DNA of 64,000 nt from Telopea speciosissima (lineage: Eukaryota > Streptophyta > Magnoliopsida > Proteales > Proteaceae). Below, piece after piece: positions 1-13,715 of the stretch. A model generated the notes under the pieces. It made no database searches. It saw only the letters and a program-made list of their open reading frames with translations, and had not been told where the DNA came from. The DNA is taken from the NCBI RefSeq assembly GCF_018873765.1, contig NC_057925.1, positions 5,901,568 to 5,965,567 of the forward strand, given 5' to 3'. How positions within the stretch are numbered: the stretch's first letter is position 1; the number at the start of each line of letters is the position of its first letter. The position numbers and the translations under genes were made by a program.

Positions 1-289
1 TTAACTTTGATAGAGCACCATATAGGTTCTACGGATCCATTTTTATGGATCCGCGGATCACTTTATGATCCCGAGGATGCTCTTGCAGCAGTTTTGGGTG
101 TCGATCTGCGTCCAGACATCAGATTTTTTTGTGGAATATACTGTTGGATTCATCTTTCCGAGCACTATCCAATGGTGCAGGTGGTGGTCCATGTTTTGGT
201 CCACAATATTTTAAAATTCAAGATATGTGCTAACACTATTTTGGTGTCGAAGGGAGTTCCGACAGTCTTTTCAAAGCTGCTTCTGCATA
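1..289. other. Unassigned left-edge sequence
   Basis: There is a 99-codon open frame on the plus strand (7-306) with no motif that I recognise. Its composition resembles neighbouring non-coding DNA and it runs into the repeat that starts near 290. I do not consider it a gene. Confidence 0.3.
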
Positions 290-1337
290 AGGATGTCAAC
301 AGATAGTCGAAAATCTATATTTGATTAGTGTTCGTATTTGTTTACGAGGATCTGTATTCGAAAATTCACTATCCAAAAACTATCTGAATCCGTCCGAAAA
401 CTAGTCGAATACGAATATGATAATCTCTGTTTTTGACCGATTATTATCCGATTCGTTTAGCTATTCGACGATATTAAAATATTTGTATTCGTTAATCCGA
501 TTCATTTAACTGTATTAAAAAAAAACAATTCCGTTTATAACTTTATTTACTATATACTACAATAGTAGAACATGTAGTGGACATGACCCTTTTATAACAT
601 ATCAAAGCTCTATTATATCAAATTTTACACTTCATCCATAACCCTGATTTCTTTTTTGGTAACTATCCATAACCTTGATTTCACGGTTTTACTTTTTAGG
701 TTTTATTTTTTTATCTCCTAGAGAGTTCCATCTCCAGTCTTCTCCATATTTCAGATCTGAGATCTCTACCGCTCAAGCTCAACTCCGAGCACAAGCTCAA
801 GCCCTAAACCATTGGTCAACCTTAGCCACTAGGCTATGGATGCTCTTGCATATGGATTTCAGTTTGTCTGTTTGGAGTCGAACTCCTTTCTTTCTTTATT
901 TTTTCAAGTTACAATTTTTTTTCTTTTGAACGATTTATAGCTTATATGTTCTGGTTTTCTGCAGGTTTTGAAAGGCAGCTTCTTATTGGATCTTGATTGT
1001 GTACTATGGTTCATACAATTTAATCTTCAATAACTTATTATACTGAATTTATGGTTTCACTCATCTTGATCTTCAATGTAAAATTGTTAAATTATTTAAT
1101 AGTAATAAAATAGATGGAAAAGTGACCACGTCTTCCATTTAAAATTGTTAAATGGTGTTAAAACATGACCTTTATCGAATAGAATATTATCCGAAATCCG
1201 ATAAAATAAACAAAGTCGAATACAGATTTTGAATATCCAGCGGATAACGGAGCAGATTCGAAGACAAGTATTGGCAAACGAATTCGAATGCGAATATTGC
1301 TCTATTCGCTTTGAATTCAATCCGTTTACATCTCTAT
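290..1337. mobile_element. Probable TIR DNA element, about 1.05 kb
   Basis: The left end (ggatgtcaacagatagtcg) and the reverse complement of the right end (agagatgtaaacggattga) are imperfect inverted repeats of the same pattern, followed by many copies of attcg/cgaat near both termini. This matches the ends of the elements at 49258-49526 and 1724-2351. The interior is AT-rich and has no transposase. No target duplication was found, so the exact ends are approximate. Confidence 0.4.
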
Positions 1338-1723
1338 TTTTGCATTACTAGCTAACATCAAGTATTTTGCACTCAAAGTCGTTTATCCAAACCTTATCGA
1401 AGTTATGGTGGAGAAGGCTTGGTGGTTGTGGGGGATGAGTCCTTCCTAGGAGAGGATGTCCCACCCTCCCCAAATCTTTTTAGACATTTTCTTCCATCCT
1501 TTTCTTCCTTCCTCCTCTGAACATCACTTCTCTAATTTAACCCCAGTCTAGGAAACTCTTCGACAAATTGAATAGAAAATATGCCCTCAAAAGCCGATCT
1601 CAAGAGTCAGACCCCAGCTGATCTTGAGTCCAGGTCTGCTTCCCATGTGGGTAGTTGATCCTTGTTAACTGATCTTGGACCAACCCTCACCTGTGTTCGT
1701 GGTTGCAATGATGGGTGTGAAGT

Positions 1724-2351
1724 AAGGGTGAAACAAGGCCGGGTTTTTTAAAACCCTAGCCCAATCCTGAGTCCTCTTAGCTCAACCCAAGCCCAGCCCA
1801 GCCCGAGGATGGGCTGAGATATCTCAGCCCACGCCCAACCCTGCCAGGCTCAGCCCAACTCAGCCCTGCTCGACCCTGATCGGGCCAGGATGGATCGGGT
1901 TGGCCCTAATTGACTCTGATTTTTGCTAGGGCCTAGTTGGCCTTGACTTACCCTACTTTTTTGTCATTTACGTCATCCTATGCATTAAAAAAATGAGACA
2001 CATGTGATTGGGTAATGGTTATTGGTTTGTTTCATACTCAATTGACTATAGACTTTTCTTTGGGTTAAAAAACTTAGCCCAATCGAAAAATTATAAATAA
2101 TTTCGTTCACTATTTTTTTTGATAAATCAATAGAAAATTAGATACTAAACAAAAATTGTAAAATGTAAATAATAAATTGTGAAGCATAACCTAATATAGA
2201 GCCGGGTCGGGCTACGTTTAGCCCAAAGCCTCAACCCTAGCCCAGCCCGACCCTGACCTAGGGCCTAAAAATGTCAATCATAACCTGCCCTCAGAATTGA
2301 AAGATCCAGCCTAGGCCCTGTTCGGGCTGTCGGCCCAAACTTACACCCCTA
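1724..2351. mobile_element. MULE-like MITE with 9 bp target duplication
   Basis: The element is flanked by identical 9-mers gtgtgaagt at 1715-1723 and 2352-2360. The left end reads aagggtgaaac and the right end, reversed, reads taggggtgtaag. The arms carry repeated gcccagcccga-type sequence on both sides of an AT-rich centre. A 9 bp duplication with ends of this type suggests the Mutator superfamily. It has no coding capacity. Confidence 0.65.
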
Positions 2352-3202
2352 GTGTGAAGTGTCGGTGATGGTTGTAAAGCTTACATTTATGTGCTCTTAC
2401 ATGAATCCTATAGCAAAAATACTCCCATCCTGGGCATTTGTTCTTGTACAGTTGGTCGATTCAAGAGGTTTTATTCTACAAGGAATCGAGGGTTTACAGA
2501 TGGGGAAAAAGAACAAAAAATAAAGCATAAACATCTGAAAAATGTTTGACAGATTTATGGAGACCTGCTTGGGAAGCTTGAAATTGGCTGAGGAAGATGA
2601 AGTGCTATCAAACTTTTCATGAATCAGGTAAATTATTTATTTCGTTCAGAAGAAGATGGATGTGATGTCCATAGAGCCATGTTCATGCTTTCACCAAGAA
2701 ATTAATCGCCAACATCAAAGGAAGAAGGAAATTAGGGGCAAAAATGTCTACAAATGATAAGAAGGGGAGGGTGGGGTACTGTTTAGGGTACCTAGTACCA
2801 TCTTTGTTTTGGGTAATTTGCTTAAACAAAATATTGAGTAGATAATTTAGTAAATCTAAACCCAACATTCAATAATCTTGTAATTTTCCAAAAGTACATT
2901 GGAATTTTTATGCAATTAAATGATTCCGTATAAATGTAACCAATTAGACCCATATGGATGTGGATATGGATGATACCGTTCTCTAGATCCTCATTGGTGT
3001 GACAACGTGCACATCAGGGTTTCAGAATCAGAAATCGGATTAGTGAATTGACAGATTCGTATTGGAATTGGCCATGACCGATCTAATACGGTCGATTTAC
3101 ACCCAAAAACCTTAGAAATTCTCTGTATTTTTAATGGATAAATTACACGTCATCCCCTGGTTTTCAAACGAAACTCAGATCACCCCCTGGTTTTTGAAAA
3201 AA
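2352..3202. other. AT-rich intergenic sequence, no gene seen
   Basis: No frame longer than about 60 codons is convincing and no RNA gene is visible. The end (3130-3200) has two copies of a cccctggttttcaaa-like sequence and leads into the hairpins at 3203. Confidence 0.4.
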
Positions 3203-3355
3203 CTCAAATCACCAGGGGGTGATTTGAGCTTTGTGGCGTGTACCTACGCCTAGACACAACCGGGCACAAAATGACTGACACACCCCTACCTTTCCATGGG
3301 GTCAGGATGGTCATTTCATGCCTGGCTGTGTCTAGGCATAGGTACACACCACAAC
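3203..3355. repeat. Two adjacent hairpins (foldback remnant)
   Basis: A short perfect palindrome (ctcaaatcacc / ggtgatttgag, 3203-3228) is followed by 35-base arms at 3231-3265 and 3320-3354. These arms read ttgtggcgtgtacctacgcc and, reversed, ttgtggtgtgtacctatgcc. The motif gtgtctaggca in the arm recurs near 9890 and, with a difference, near 44220. This looks like a small non-autonomous foldback element. Confidence 0.5.
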
Positions 3356-4720
3356 GACCGCGTGATGCTCCTCTTTTTTTTTTTTTATGTTTATGGTAAA
3401 TGTTGTTCTAAAAGAAATTTCAAACTATGAACAATAAGGGGTGAAAAATAATGATGAACCAGAGTTCAATAATAAAGTCAAATCACCATGGGTGAAGAGC
3501 AGGTATTTAGTACTAAATGGATCAATACCGATACCAGAAGATTTACTATCAATCCATCCAATACCAGTACGGAACTATGTATCAGCCCATATCAATCTGA
3601 ATTGGACAGATTTATCCTTGTTTCCTTTAAAAAATTGAATTTGTTTTATAATTTTACCCTTGTTCATACCTATCCACTGATAGGGGATCAGCTAGGAATC
3701 AATAAATCCGATACCGATTCCTCAAACCATGTCTTCAACTTGTGCCCCCCCCCCCCCCTCTTCTTTCCCACTCGCATACAACACACAACCTCACTCTTAC
3801 AGAGTTCAATCTAATGCTGAAAAATGATACAACAATTAAATGGATTAATCAAGAGATAAGCCTCCCACTCCACCCTTTTCAACATCTCTTTGAGAAGCAT
3901 CCTTCAATCCCCATTAATCAATCTTTGTGTCTCTTTCCTATCAAATGATTCCCTTACCAAACTGATGTTGAACTTGTTTTTTTCGGTGGTTGTGTTAACT
4001 TGCTATTTTATTTGAGACATTCAGAACAAGATTATTCAGGGATTAGCTAAACCTGATCCTCTTTTAGTACTTAAGCTGCTTATCTAACCTCTCTTTACCC
4101 TATTATGACTTACATCTTAATCTACTCAGGAATTACTAACCCAATCTTAGTATCCTCTGCCTTAACTTTTTGCAATTTATTTCAGGGAAAATTGTGCTAA
4201 TAGCTGAAGGATTTTGACTCTTTGAGAAGCAAGGAGGCAGCTGCAAGTTTTGATTCTTTGAGAAACAAGGCAGAAACAGAGGCAGCTGGTATTCTGACGG
4301 GAATCAGTCCAGCATAAGACAGCCAGTTTAAATCTCTAAGATGTGTGTTTCGATCAAAGATGTACCGAGAATGCTGCTTATCCCTGTAAGAAATTCTGGC
4401 CATCATATAGCCTCCCGGCCCTGCCCACCCTCCTTCGATGCTTTCCTGGCTTTTTACAGTTAAAAATGTCTAGTTATCCTAATGATCCAGTACTTTTAAT
4501 TATGCAACACTTGGCTCTTTGCACTTCTCTGGGGAAACAATCATTTTGTATAAAAAATTTCAGTTAATCTATGAATTTTCTATGTTCACTATAAAAAAAA
4601 CACCTCTTCTTTACATCGGTTCAATAATCATTAACATAGAGACAATTTCCTAGATATATATATATATTGATGAAAAAAGAGGAAATAAATATAACTATGG
4701 CAAATTAATACACTGTTGAT
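3356..4720. other. Intergenic, no gene seen
   Basis: The open frames here (3441-3948 plus, 4197-4406 minus) overlap in several frames, contain low-complexity poly-C and AT stretches and show no domain. No RNA gene is visible. Confidence 0.4.
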
Positions 4721-4729
4721 ACATACAAG

Positions 4730-5259
4730 GGTGAAGTTGTTTTGACACTACATTAGCTTTTAGCCTTAGCCAGGTTAGGACCTTATCATCAATTATTAAG
4801 AGTTTTATAGGGCCAACGAGATCAGGATGGTATTGGAAGAAATCTAGGCAACGAGTGGTCAGAACACCACATTTCTTTCAGCTTCACACCTCTCTTTGAC
4901 GTAAAAATTAATCCATTAATTATCTTAGTCAACTCTGGTTCCAAAATATGGGGATTTTTAATGTAACGTGCAGTAACCAAAATGAATTTGCTATCTATCA
5001 AAATGCCAATGGTCCAACCTGAAAGATTTAGGTCTCTGGATTCACCCCCTGCACATAACAAAACAGGAAAATCTAAAATAGATAAATCCAGCAAAGAAGA
5101 GAAAAACAAGTCCTCCTTATCATCATCAGTTACAAGTGGGGATGAAACAAAAATGGGGGAAATATGAAGATCCTGCGCCCACAAATTAACCTTTCTCGAC
5201 AGCGTTAAGAGGGTTAAGGTTGACACCTTCTCAACCTTTCTCAACAATTTCCTAGACAT
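4730..5259 (-). pseudogene. Possible RNase H-like (RVT_3) remnant
   Basis: A 145-codon frame ends at 4822 and the similarity seems to continue in another frame down to about 4730, which would imply a frameshift. The order of elements fits a retroelement RNase H fold. There is a strand with SGWTIGILID, a helix with EPELTKIINGL that could hold the catalytic Glu, then MWCSD that could hold an Asp. The first catalytic Asp is not obvious. It lies just downstream of RPL6 and is not part of it. It could equally be a chance frame, so this is a tentative call. Confidence 0.28.
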
Positions 5260-5650
5260 ATGAGATAAGAAAAAGCATTACAAAAGTATTGTAATTAATT
5301 TTCTTACCTCTGTAGGGAATTTCCCCAAACCCCACCATTTTCCAGGTTCACACAAGCCAAACCAAAATTCCACCAGATGGATCATGAACACCCACCAAAA
5401 TTTTCCATCTTTAAAAAAGGAGCAAATCTCAAAAAGTACATATTTCATAGAAGGCTAGCATACTCCACTCCATGTTAACGTAACAAAGATCGAATTGATT
5501 CAAGTAAACCATTACAAAAAGCAAGGCTAACACTAATATGAACTCCCGATGTCCAAAAACAAGACAGTACAACTTAACTACCGGCGACAAAAATTACTCT
5601 TTAAGTAGGCTGGAAATCAATCCTAATGTAATGGGTTGCAATTGTTCCCT

Positions 5651-9028
<3,378 letters not shown>

Positions 9029-9151
9029 TGATGAAGCTTCGAAGTCCCTGTTGAAAAGTGTAAGCTCCTCAAACCCTAAGTTGAGCGAAATGACGAGTAA
9101 TCGAGAGGATAAATCCCTGGAACCTAATGCCACTATATATTATGAAGGTGA
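9029..9151 (-). promoter_or_regulatory. RPL6 5' leader with telo-box and TATA-like site
   Basis: On the strand opposite to transcription the sequence aaaccctaa (9071-9079) is a telo-box, a motif typical of plant ribosomal protein promoters and leaders. A TATATAT run (9131-9138) lies about 105 bp upstream of the ATG. It could place the transcription start near 9100 and give a leader of 70-80 nt. The start site itself is inferred. Confidence 0.5.
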
Positions 9152-9523
9152 GAATGGGTGAATCCGAAACCAAAACAATAAATTGGTTCAATTTAAAATA
9201 TCGGTTTTCGCTTATCGGGTTATAATCAATATGATATTGGGTTTGGTTCGGTTTGAATTCAGTTTATCATGTATATGTATGTATACATAATTAGATGGAA
9301 AAAAACATGTTTTTATGGTTTTTGGGTTTTTTTTTTATCGTTTTATATCGATTTTGGTCCAGTTTTTCATATTCATTGCAATTTTGGACCGATTCAATGC
9401 AGTCGGATTTTTACCGGTTCTATAATACCCTAAACCAAAGTTAACCCAAGAATGAATCGATTCAGTTCAATTAAAGATCTTGAATAGGGTTGACCGATTT
9501 AGTTTTAGGGTTTGACACTCCTA
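9152..9523. mobile_element. Probable TIR element in the RPL6 upstream region
   Basis: The right end reads gggtttgacactccta and the left end gggtgaatccgaaacc. Both resemble the (t)aggggtgtcaa termini of the element at 41129. The arms are rich in ggttcggttt-like sequence and the centre is AT-rich. There is no coding capacity and no clear target duplication. The left boundary is approximate. Confidence 0.42.
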
Positions 9524-9538
9524 AATTGGGATGTAGAC

Positions 9539-9591
9539 TGGGCCATTCCATCCCTTGGATTGGCCCATCACACCCGTCCAATATTGGCCCA
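9539..9591. promoter_or_regulatory. Cluster of three site II (TGGGCY) motifs
   Basis: TGGGCC occurs at 9539-9544 and GGCCCA at 9562-9567 and 9586-9591. Clusters of this motif near a telo-box are a hallmark of plant ribosomal protein promoters. Here they lie 510-565 bp from the RPL6 ATG, on the far side of the element at 9152-9523. Assigning them to RPL6 is an inference. Confidence 0.45.
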
Positions 9592-10078
9592 AATCGGATA
9601 GGCTAGGGATAGCAGGACAATAGGTCATAGTTAGATAATACATGTAATATATGTGTATCCATATGCATCCATATGTATTATATGTATGTTTATTTTATTT
9701 TATTTTTGGTAAAGTTATGCGTATGTTTACTATGTATATGGTTATGATGCTTTAAAATTTTATTATTATTATTTTTTAAAATTATCTTTTCTAGGATTAT
9801 TTGAACAAGGCCCTTAGGATGATTCCCTACGTCCTGGGAATAGTTGCCTTTCCATGGGGGCGTGACAGTCATTTCGTTGTGCCATGTGTCTAGGCACAGG
9901 GGCAATGCACCACATGCGCCTAGGTAACGTTCTTGTTCCCTTTATCTATAAAGAGTTTTATTAGAGAGTATATAAAATTTGTAAAATTTAAAACGATGAG
10001 AGATAACGGGAGAATGTTCTCTATTTACCAATCAACACATGTCGAGCTGTCACCAGACAAGGAGAGACATCTTGCTAC
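9592..10078. other. AT-rich intergenic sequence with half a hairpin element
   Basis: There are tandem tatgtat-like stretches around 9640-9740. A segment at 9850-9935 carries ccatgtgtctaggcacagg and gcctaggtaacgttc, similar to arms at 3250 and 44325. No gene was seen. Confidence 0.35.
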
Positions 10079-10430
10079 TTGTATGAGGAGCTAAGTTGGA
10101 CTCTCTCAGTATTCTCAGGCTCTCATTCTAGCCAGATGCTTGTACATCCAATTGTGCCTCCTCCCCCTCCCACCAGTGAGTCCTTTTGTATATACATTGA
10201 TGTCTCCTTGTTTACTCGACCCAAGGCTATGGGAGTCGGCTGTTTTATTCTGCATCCTTGAGGAGGCTTCATCTAGTAACTTTTAATTATCTTGTTATCA
10301 AGCATGCTATGGTGGGTGAGGCTATTGCTATCAAGTTGGTTCTCTCGTCAGCTCTTTAGGTTGGCCTGACACATGACCATTTCCTCAGACTGTTAGGTTT
10401 TAGTGCAGTGCTTTTCACTCTATCCTATTC
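10079..10430 (+). pseudogene. Decayed RNase H (RVT_3) fragment, LINE type
   Basis: The plus strand encodes IYIDVSLFTRPKAMGVGCFI (about 10190-10250), the first two strands of a plant retroelement RNase H with the catalytic Asp in the IYID position. After a stop and frame change, MVGEAIAIKLVLSSAL (about 10309-10356) matches the helix bearing the catalytic Glu, followed by a stop and GLTHDHF. The usual third Asp is not preserved. It is a decayed fragment without a reverse transcriptase next to it and is not expected to be functional. Confidence 0.5.
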
Positions 10431-10440
10431 AGCCCTATAG

Positions 10441-10690
10441 AAAACAAAACATATACCGATGTAGAAAACAATGAAAATCGCAAAACAACAATCACATAAT
10501 CAAACACAAGGATTAACGTGGTTTGGCAAGATTGCCTATGTCCATGGTAAGATTAGATATAGTTCACTATTAATGGAGAATAGGTTTATAGTTGCTCATC
10601 TTCACACCTCTCTTAGATTGCATTATAGAGAAAGAACCCTCGCTATAAATTTAGAGCGAAACCTTATATAAGAATTTTACCGAAATACCC
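10441..10690. repeat. LTR-type repeat, copy 1 (homolog at 20207)
   Basis: The segment with aatcacataatcaaacac, attaacgtggtttggcaag and ctcgctataaatttagagcg is clearly homologous to 20207-20455, where the same landmarks occur in the same order. The acgtggtt(t/c)g(g/a)caag block is familiar from plant copia-type LTR sequences. Neither copy has the matching second LTR in the window, so both are solo or fragmentary. Confidence 0.5.
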
Positions 10691-10913
10691 AGATAGTCCT
10701 TAAAAAAAAATTCTCAGGGGCTATGGCCTCTTAACGGCCCTTCGGAATCAACCCACAAATCTAAGCGACGATATACAAGACATCGTACCCCCAACACCCC
10801 CTTTCCACAATAGTTCTAGATATCTTGAAACCGAAGTATGATTTTGTTTTTTCGTTGCTTTGTGCATATTTATAGGTCCAAGAATGTGGTAGCCCACTCT
10901 ATCACCAAGTGGG

Positions 10914-11985
10914 CTACCTCTTACCCACGTCATGGGCTTTGGGAGTCCTCCTTTCCTGAGGATCTTAAAATCCCCCCCCCCCATTGTGGGCTCTTTAATA
11001 TAAAAAAAAAATAGAGGGATTGTAAGATAGGATTTCCCACAACTAGCCGGTAGAAACACTTTTTTTTCTTAAAATATATTACATTATAGATGTTTCATGT
11101 TTATATATTATATATGCTATCTCCAATTAATGGGTGATCTATTTTCTTTGAATATAGCATCTTGTTCTTCTCCATGTATTTAGGTTAGATTCTTCTAAGT
11201 TGAGATAGCATGTTGTTTCCTTGTTTGTTTCATGATGACTTCTATGATGTGCATATGATAATCCATAGATCATTATAGCCAATGTGTTCATCTTAGTATT
11301 ATGTTTTCTTTATTTGTGCACAAATAGTTTAAGATTCACATTAGGTTTTCATGATTCAATGCGTATTTGTTTCTCATGGTAGATCTAGGATCTTTATTGT
11401 TTTCGTATGTGTTTTAGGCCATTGTGCTTTAAATGTGGTATACTAACCTTTGTTTTGTAGCCAAACCTTCGGATATATGTTCCCGAAATCTTGATTCTCT
11501 TTATTTCTTGTATTTTATTATGTGTTAATTTAAATGTGTTATACAATTTAGCCAAGTAATAGGGAGATTTTATCTCCCCCCCCCCCCAAAAAAAAAAGAA
11601 GTAATAGGAAGATCGATTTTCACTGGACGGACTGGAGTGCCTAACATTTTCCCCATACTGTAACCTAGACCTGTTCTCAGACCAACGGTTAGACCATCCC
11701 CATTGGATAAGTATTGGAGTCCATTTTTGTTTTGTGTGGGTCCTAGACCCTAATCTAGGTGACGACTCTTTATGTTTTGAATCATCTCATCATGTGTCAA
11801 TGAGGTGGAGGGTGACATGGCGATCCACGCGATACATACCCATGGTCCTCACACCAACCTGTGTGAGGACCATGTGATAATGAGGTGGAGGGTGACATGG
11901 CGATCCACGCGATGCACACCCATGGCCTCACACCAACCAAGTATATTCTGATTTAAAATGTAAAAATTACTTAAAAATATAAAAT
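10914..11985. repeat. Direct repeat copy A, about 1.07 kb
   Basis: Starting at ctacctcttacccacgtcatggg and ending at acttaaaaatataaaat, this segment is repeated at 13716-15098 with only scattered substitutions. It has no open frame of note. It does not begin TG or end CA, so an LTR pair is not supported. It may be two copies of one unclassified element or a local duplication. A short hairpin (gtagcccact / agtgggctac, 10890-10918) sits at its left border. Confidence 0.6.
11802..11938. repeat. Tandem duplication inside repeat A
   Basis: A unit of about 75 bp containing gaggtggagggtgacatggc and gatccacgcgatgcacaccc occurs twice in tandem. The same doublet is present in copy B (14919-15055), so the tandem arose before copies A and B separated. 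Confidence 0.6.
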
Positions 11986-13715
11986 ATGCAATTATGAACG
12001 ATGCATGCTAATTGGCATTCAAATCATACAATATATGTAAACACTCCCAAAAATCAAGTCAAATCCCAACCCCACTCACCTATTAGTTAGCGATCCATTT
12101 GTTGTCGATCAACGTAACGTAAGCCTCACCGTATGAGTAATATCGCCTAGAGGAGCGTGACATAGCAAGTTAGGTAAGATAGGAGGGGTATCAAAGGTTA
12201 AGCTTAAAGGTTGGATAACAGAGTTCAGGTGGACTCTTGAGTGGAGGCACAGTGCCTGGGTCCAACCCGGGTAAAATACTCTAAAACCCAAGACTGGACT
12301 TTTGGGTGGATCCTGGTCTGAGTCCATCTGCAGACAGAGAAGGGGTGGACTCTTGTTGTGGTTTCTGACCTGGGTCCACCACTGGGTCCACCTGTAAACA
12401 GATTGGGGGTGGACTCTTATGGTGGTTTCTGGCCTGAGTCCACCACTGGGTCCACCTCCCTGCTGAATCCAAAATTCACCACATTCAAGTTTTCAAACTC
12501 GAATTCACTTGGGTTTCAGCCCACAAGGACTTGGGAAAAAGGTTTTTAAATCACCTAGGGTCATAATATCCTACCCTTATCATGGGGTTGTTGGATTCAA
12601 AGGGTAATTCCTTCAAAAGATCCAAATCTAGGGTTTCTCCACCAAAAACCCTAGATTTAAAAAATAAATTCCAGAAAAGGTGAAGAGAAGTCTCAAAGGT
12701 TAACTTCAGGCCCCCAAGTAGGTAGGATACCAACCCAAAAGCATCCTTGGGTTCCAAATGGAACCCTAAGTTCAAAACCCCCAACCTAAAATGGCTTCAT
12801 CTCCAAACCCAAAAGAATTAAAGAAGAGAGAAGGAGAGAGAGATTCAAGGACCTACCTCAGCCCAAACAATATCTCCTAGGGTAGAGCTGCACAAGCCCT
12901 AGGATCCTTCCAATTTTATCTTTCTCCTTCCTTTTCCTCTCCTTTCCGTTCTCTCCTCACCTCCACGATTTAGCTAGGTTAAATGAGTTATGACCATTTA
13001 TGGTCATAACCCCCTATTTGTAGTGACTTAGTTAGTGGTAAATTAGATTAATTCATATAACTCCAAAATCCTTATTTTGGTCCAAAGTGGGTCCCTAAGA
13101 TATTTTAAGGCCCCACACTAAAATACAAAAGTAGATGGTGGGGACACCGCGACGAGAATCCGACACAAGAAATAAATGGGTCCCACACCCACAATAAATC
13201 CTATGGCAAGTGTGAACCCACTACCGTGAGTCTAGCTCAGGGTCTAACCCACCAGAAATAGGGTAAACCCAAGGCAATAGACCCCGGGCTTTGGCCCACC
13301 CTTTGAGGGTTATTAAGGGAATTAAGTAACCACGTAAACAAGTTCAGAACATACCCAAAAACAGTTCCTTTGCCCCATCAAGGATTGATTTCTGGAATCC
13401 TGAAGAGTTTCCTTACTTCGACATTCACTTCACCAGGGCTCGTCGTGTCGATGTGACAAGATACTGGCCAGATGCTCTCTTCGGTACTCCTCGCTCTTGG
13501 GACTAGTGCTGGGAGGATACTCCATGAAGTCTTCGTCCACGAATTTCCCCCAATCCCGATTGAGAAATCTTTCTTCAACTGCCAAGCCTGTGAACCGGTC
13601 AAAGACCTTAAAACTCGATTTGACCACCATTGCGAACAGCTCACCGGCATAGACGCCAGCCCCATCTACGTGGCACAATATAACATTATTAAATGATGAT
13701 CTCGGGTGCGGGTCT
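11986..13715. other. Spacer between direct repeats, with short tandem repeat
   Basis: Around 12341-12465 a unit of about 65 bp (ggggtggactctt ... ctgggtccacct) occurs twice with a weaker third copy upstream. The overlapping open frames at 13378-13720 lie in competing frames on both strands and I recognise no domain. No RNA gene was seen. Confidence 0.35.
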
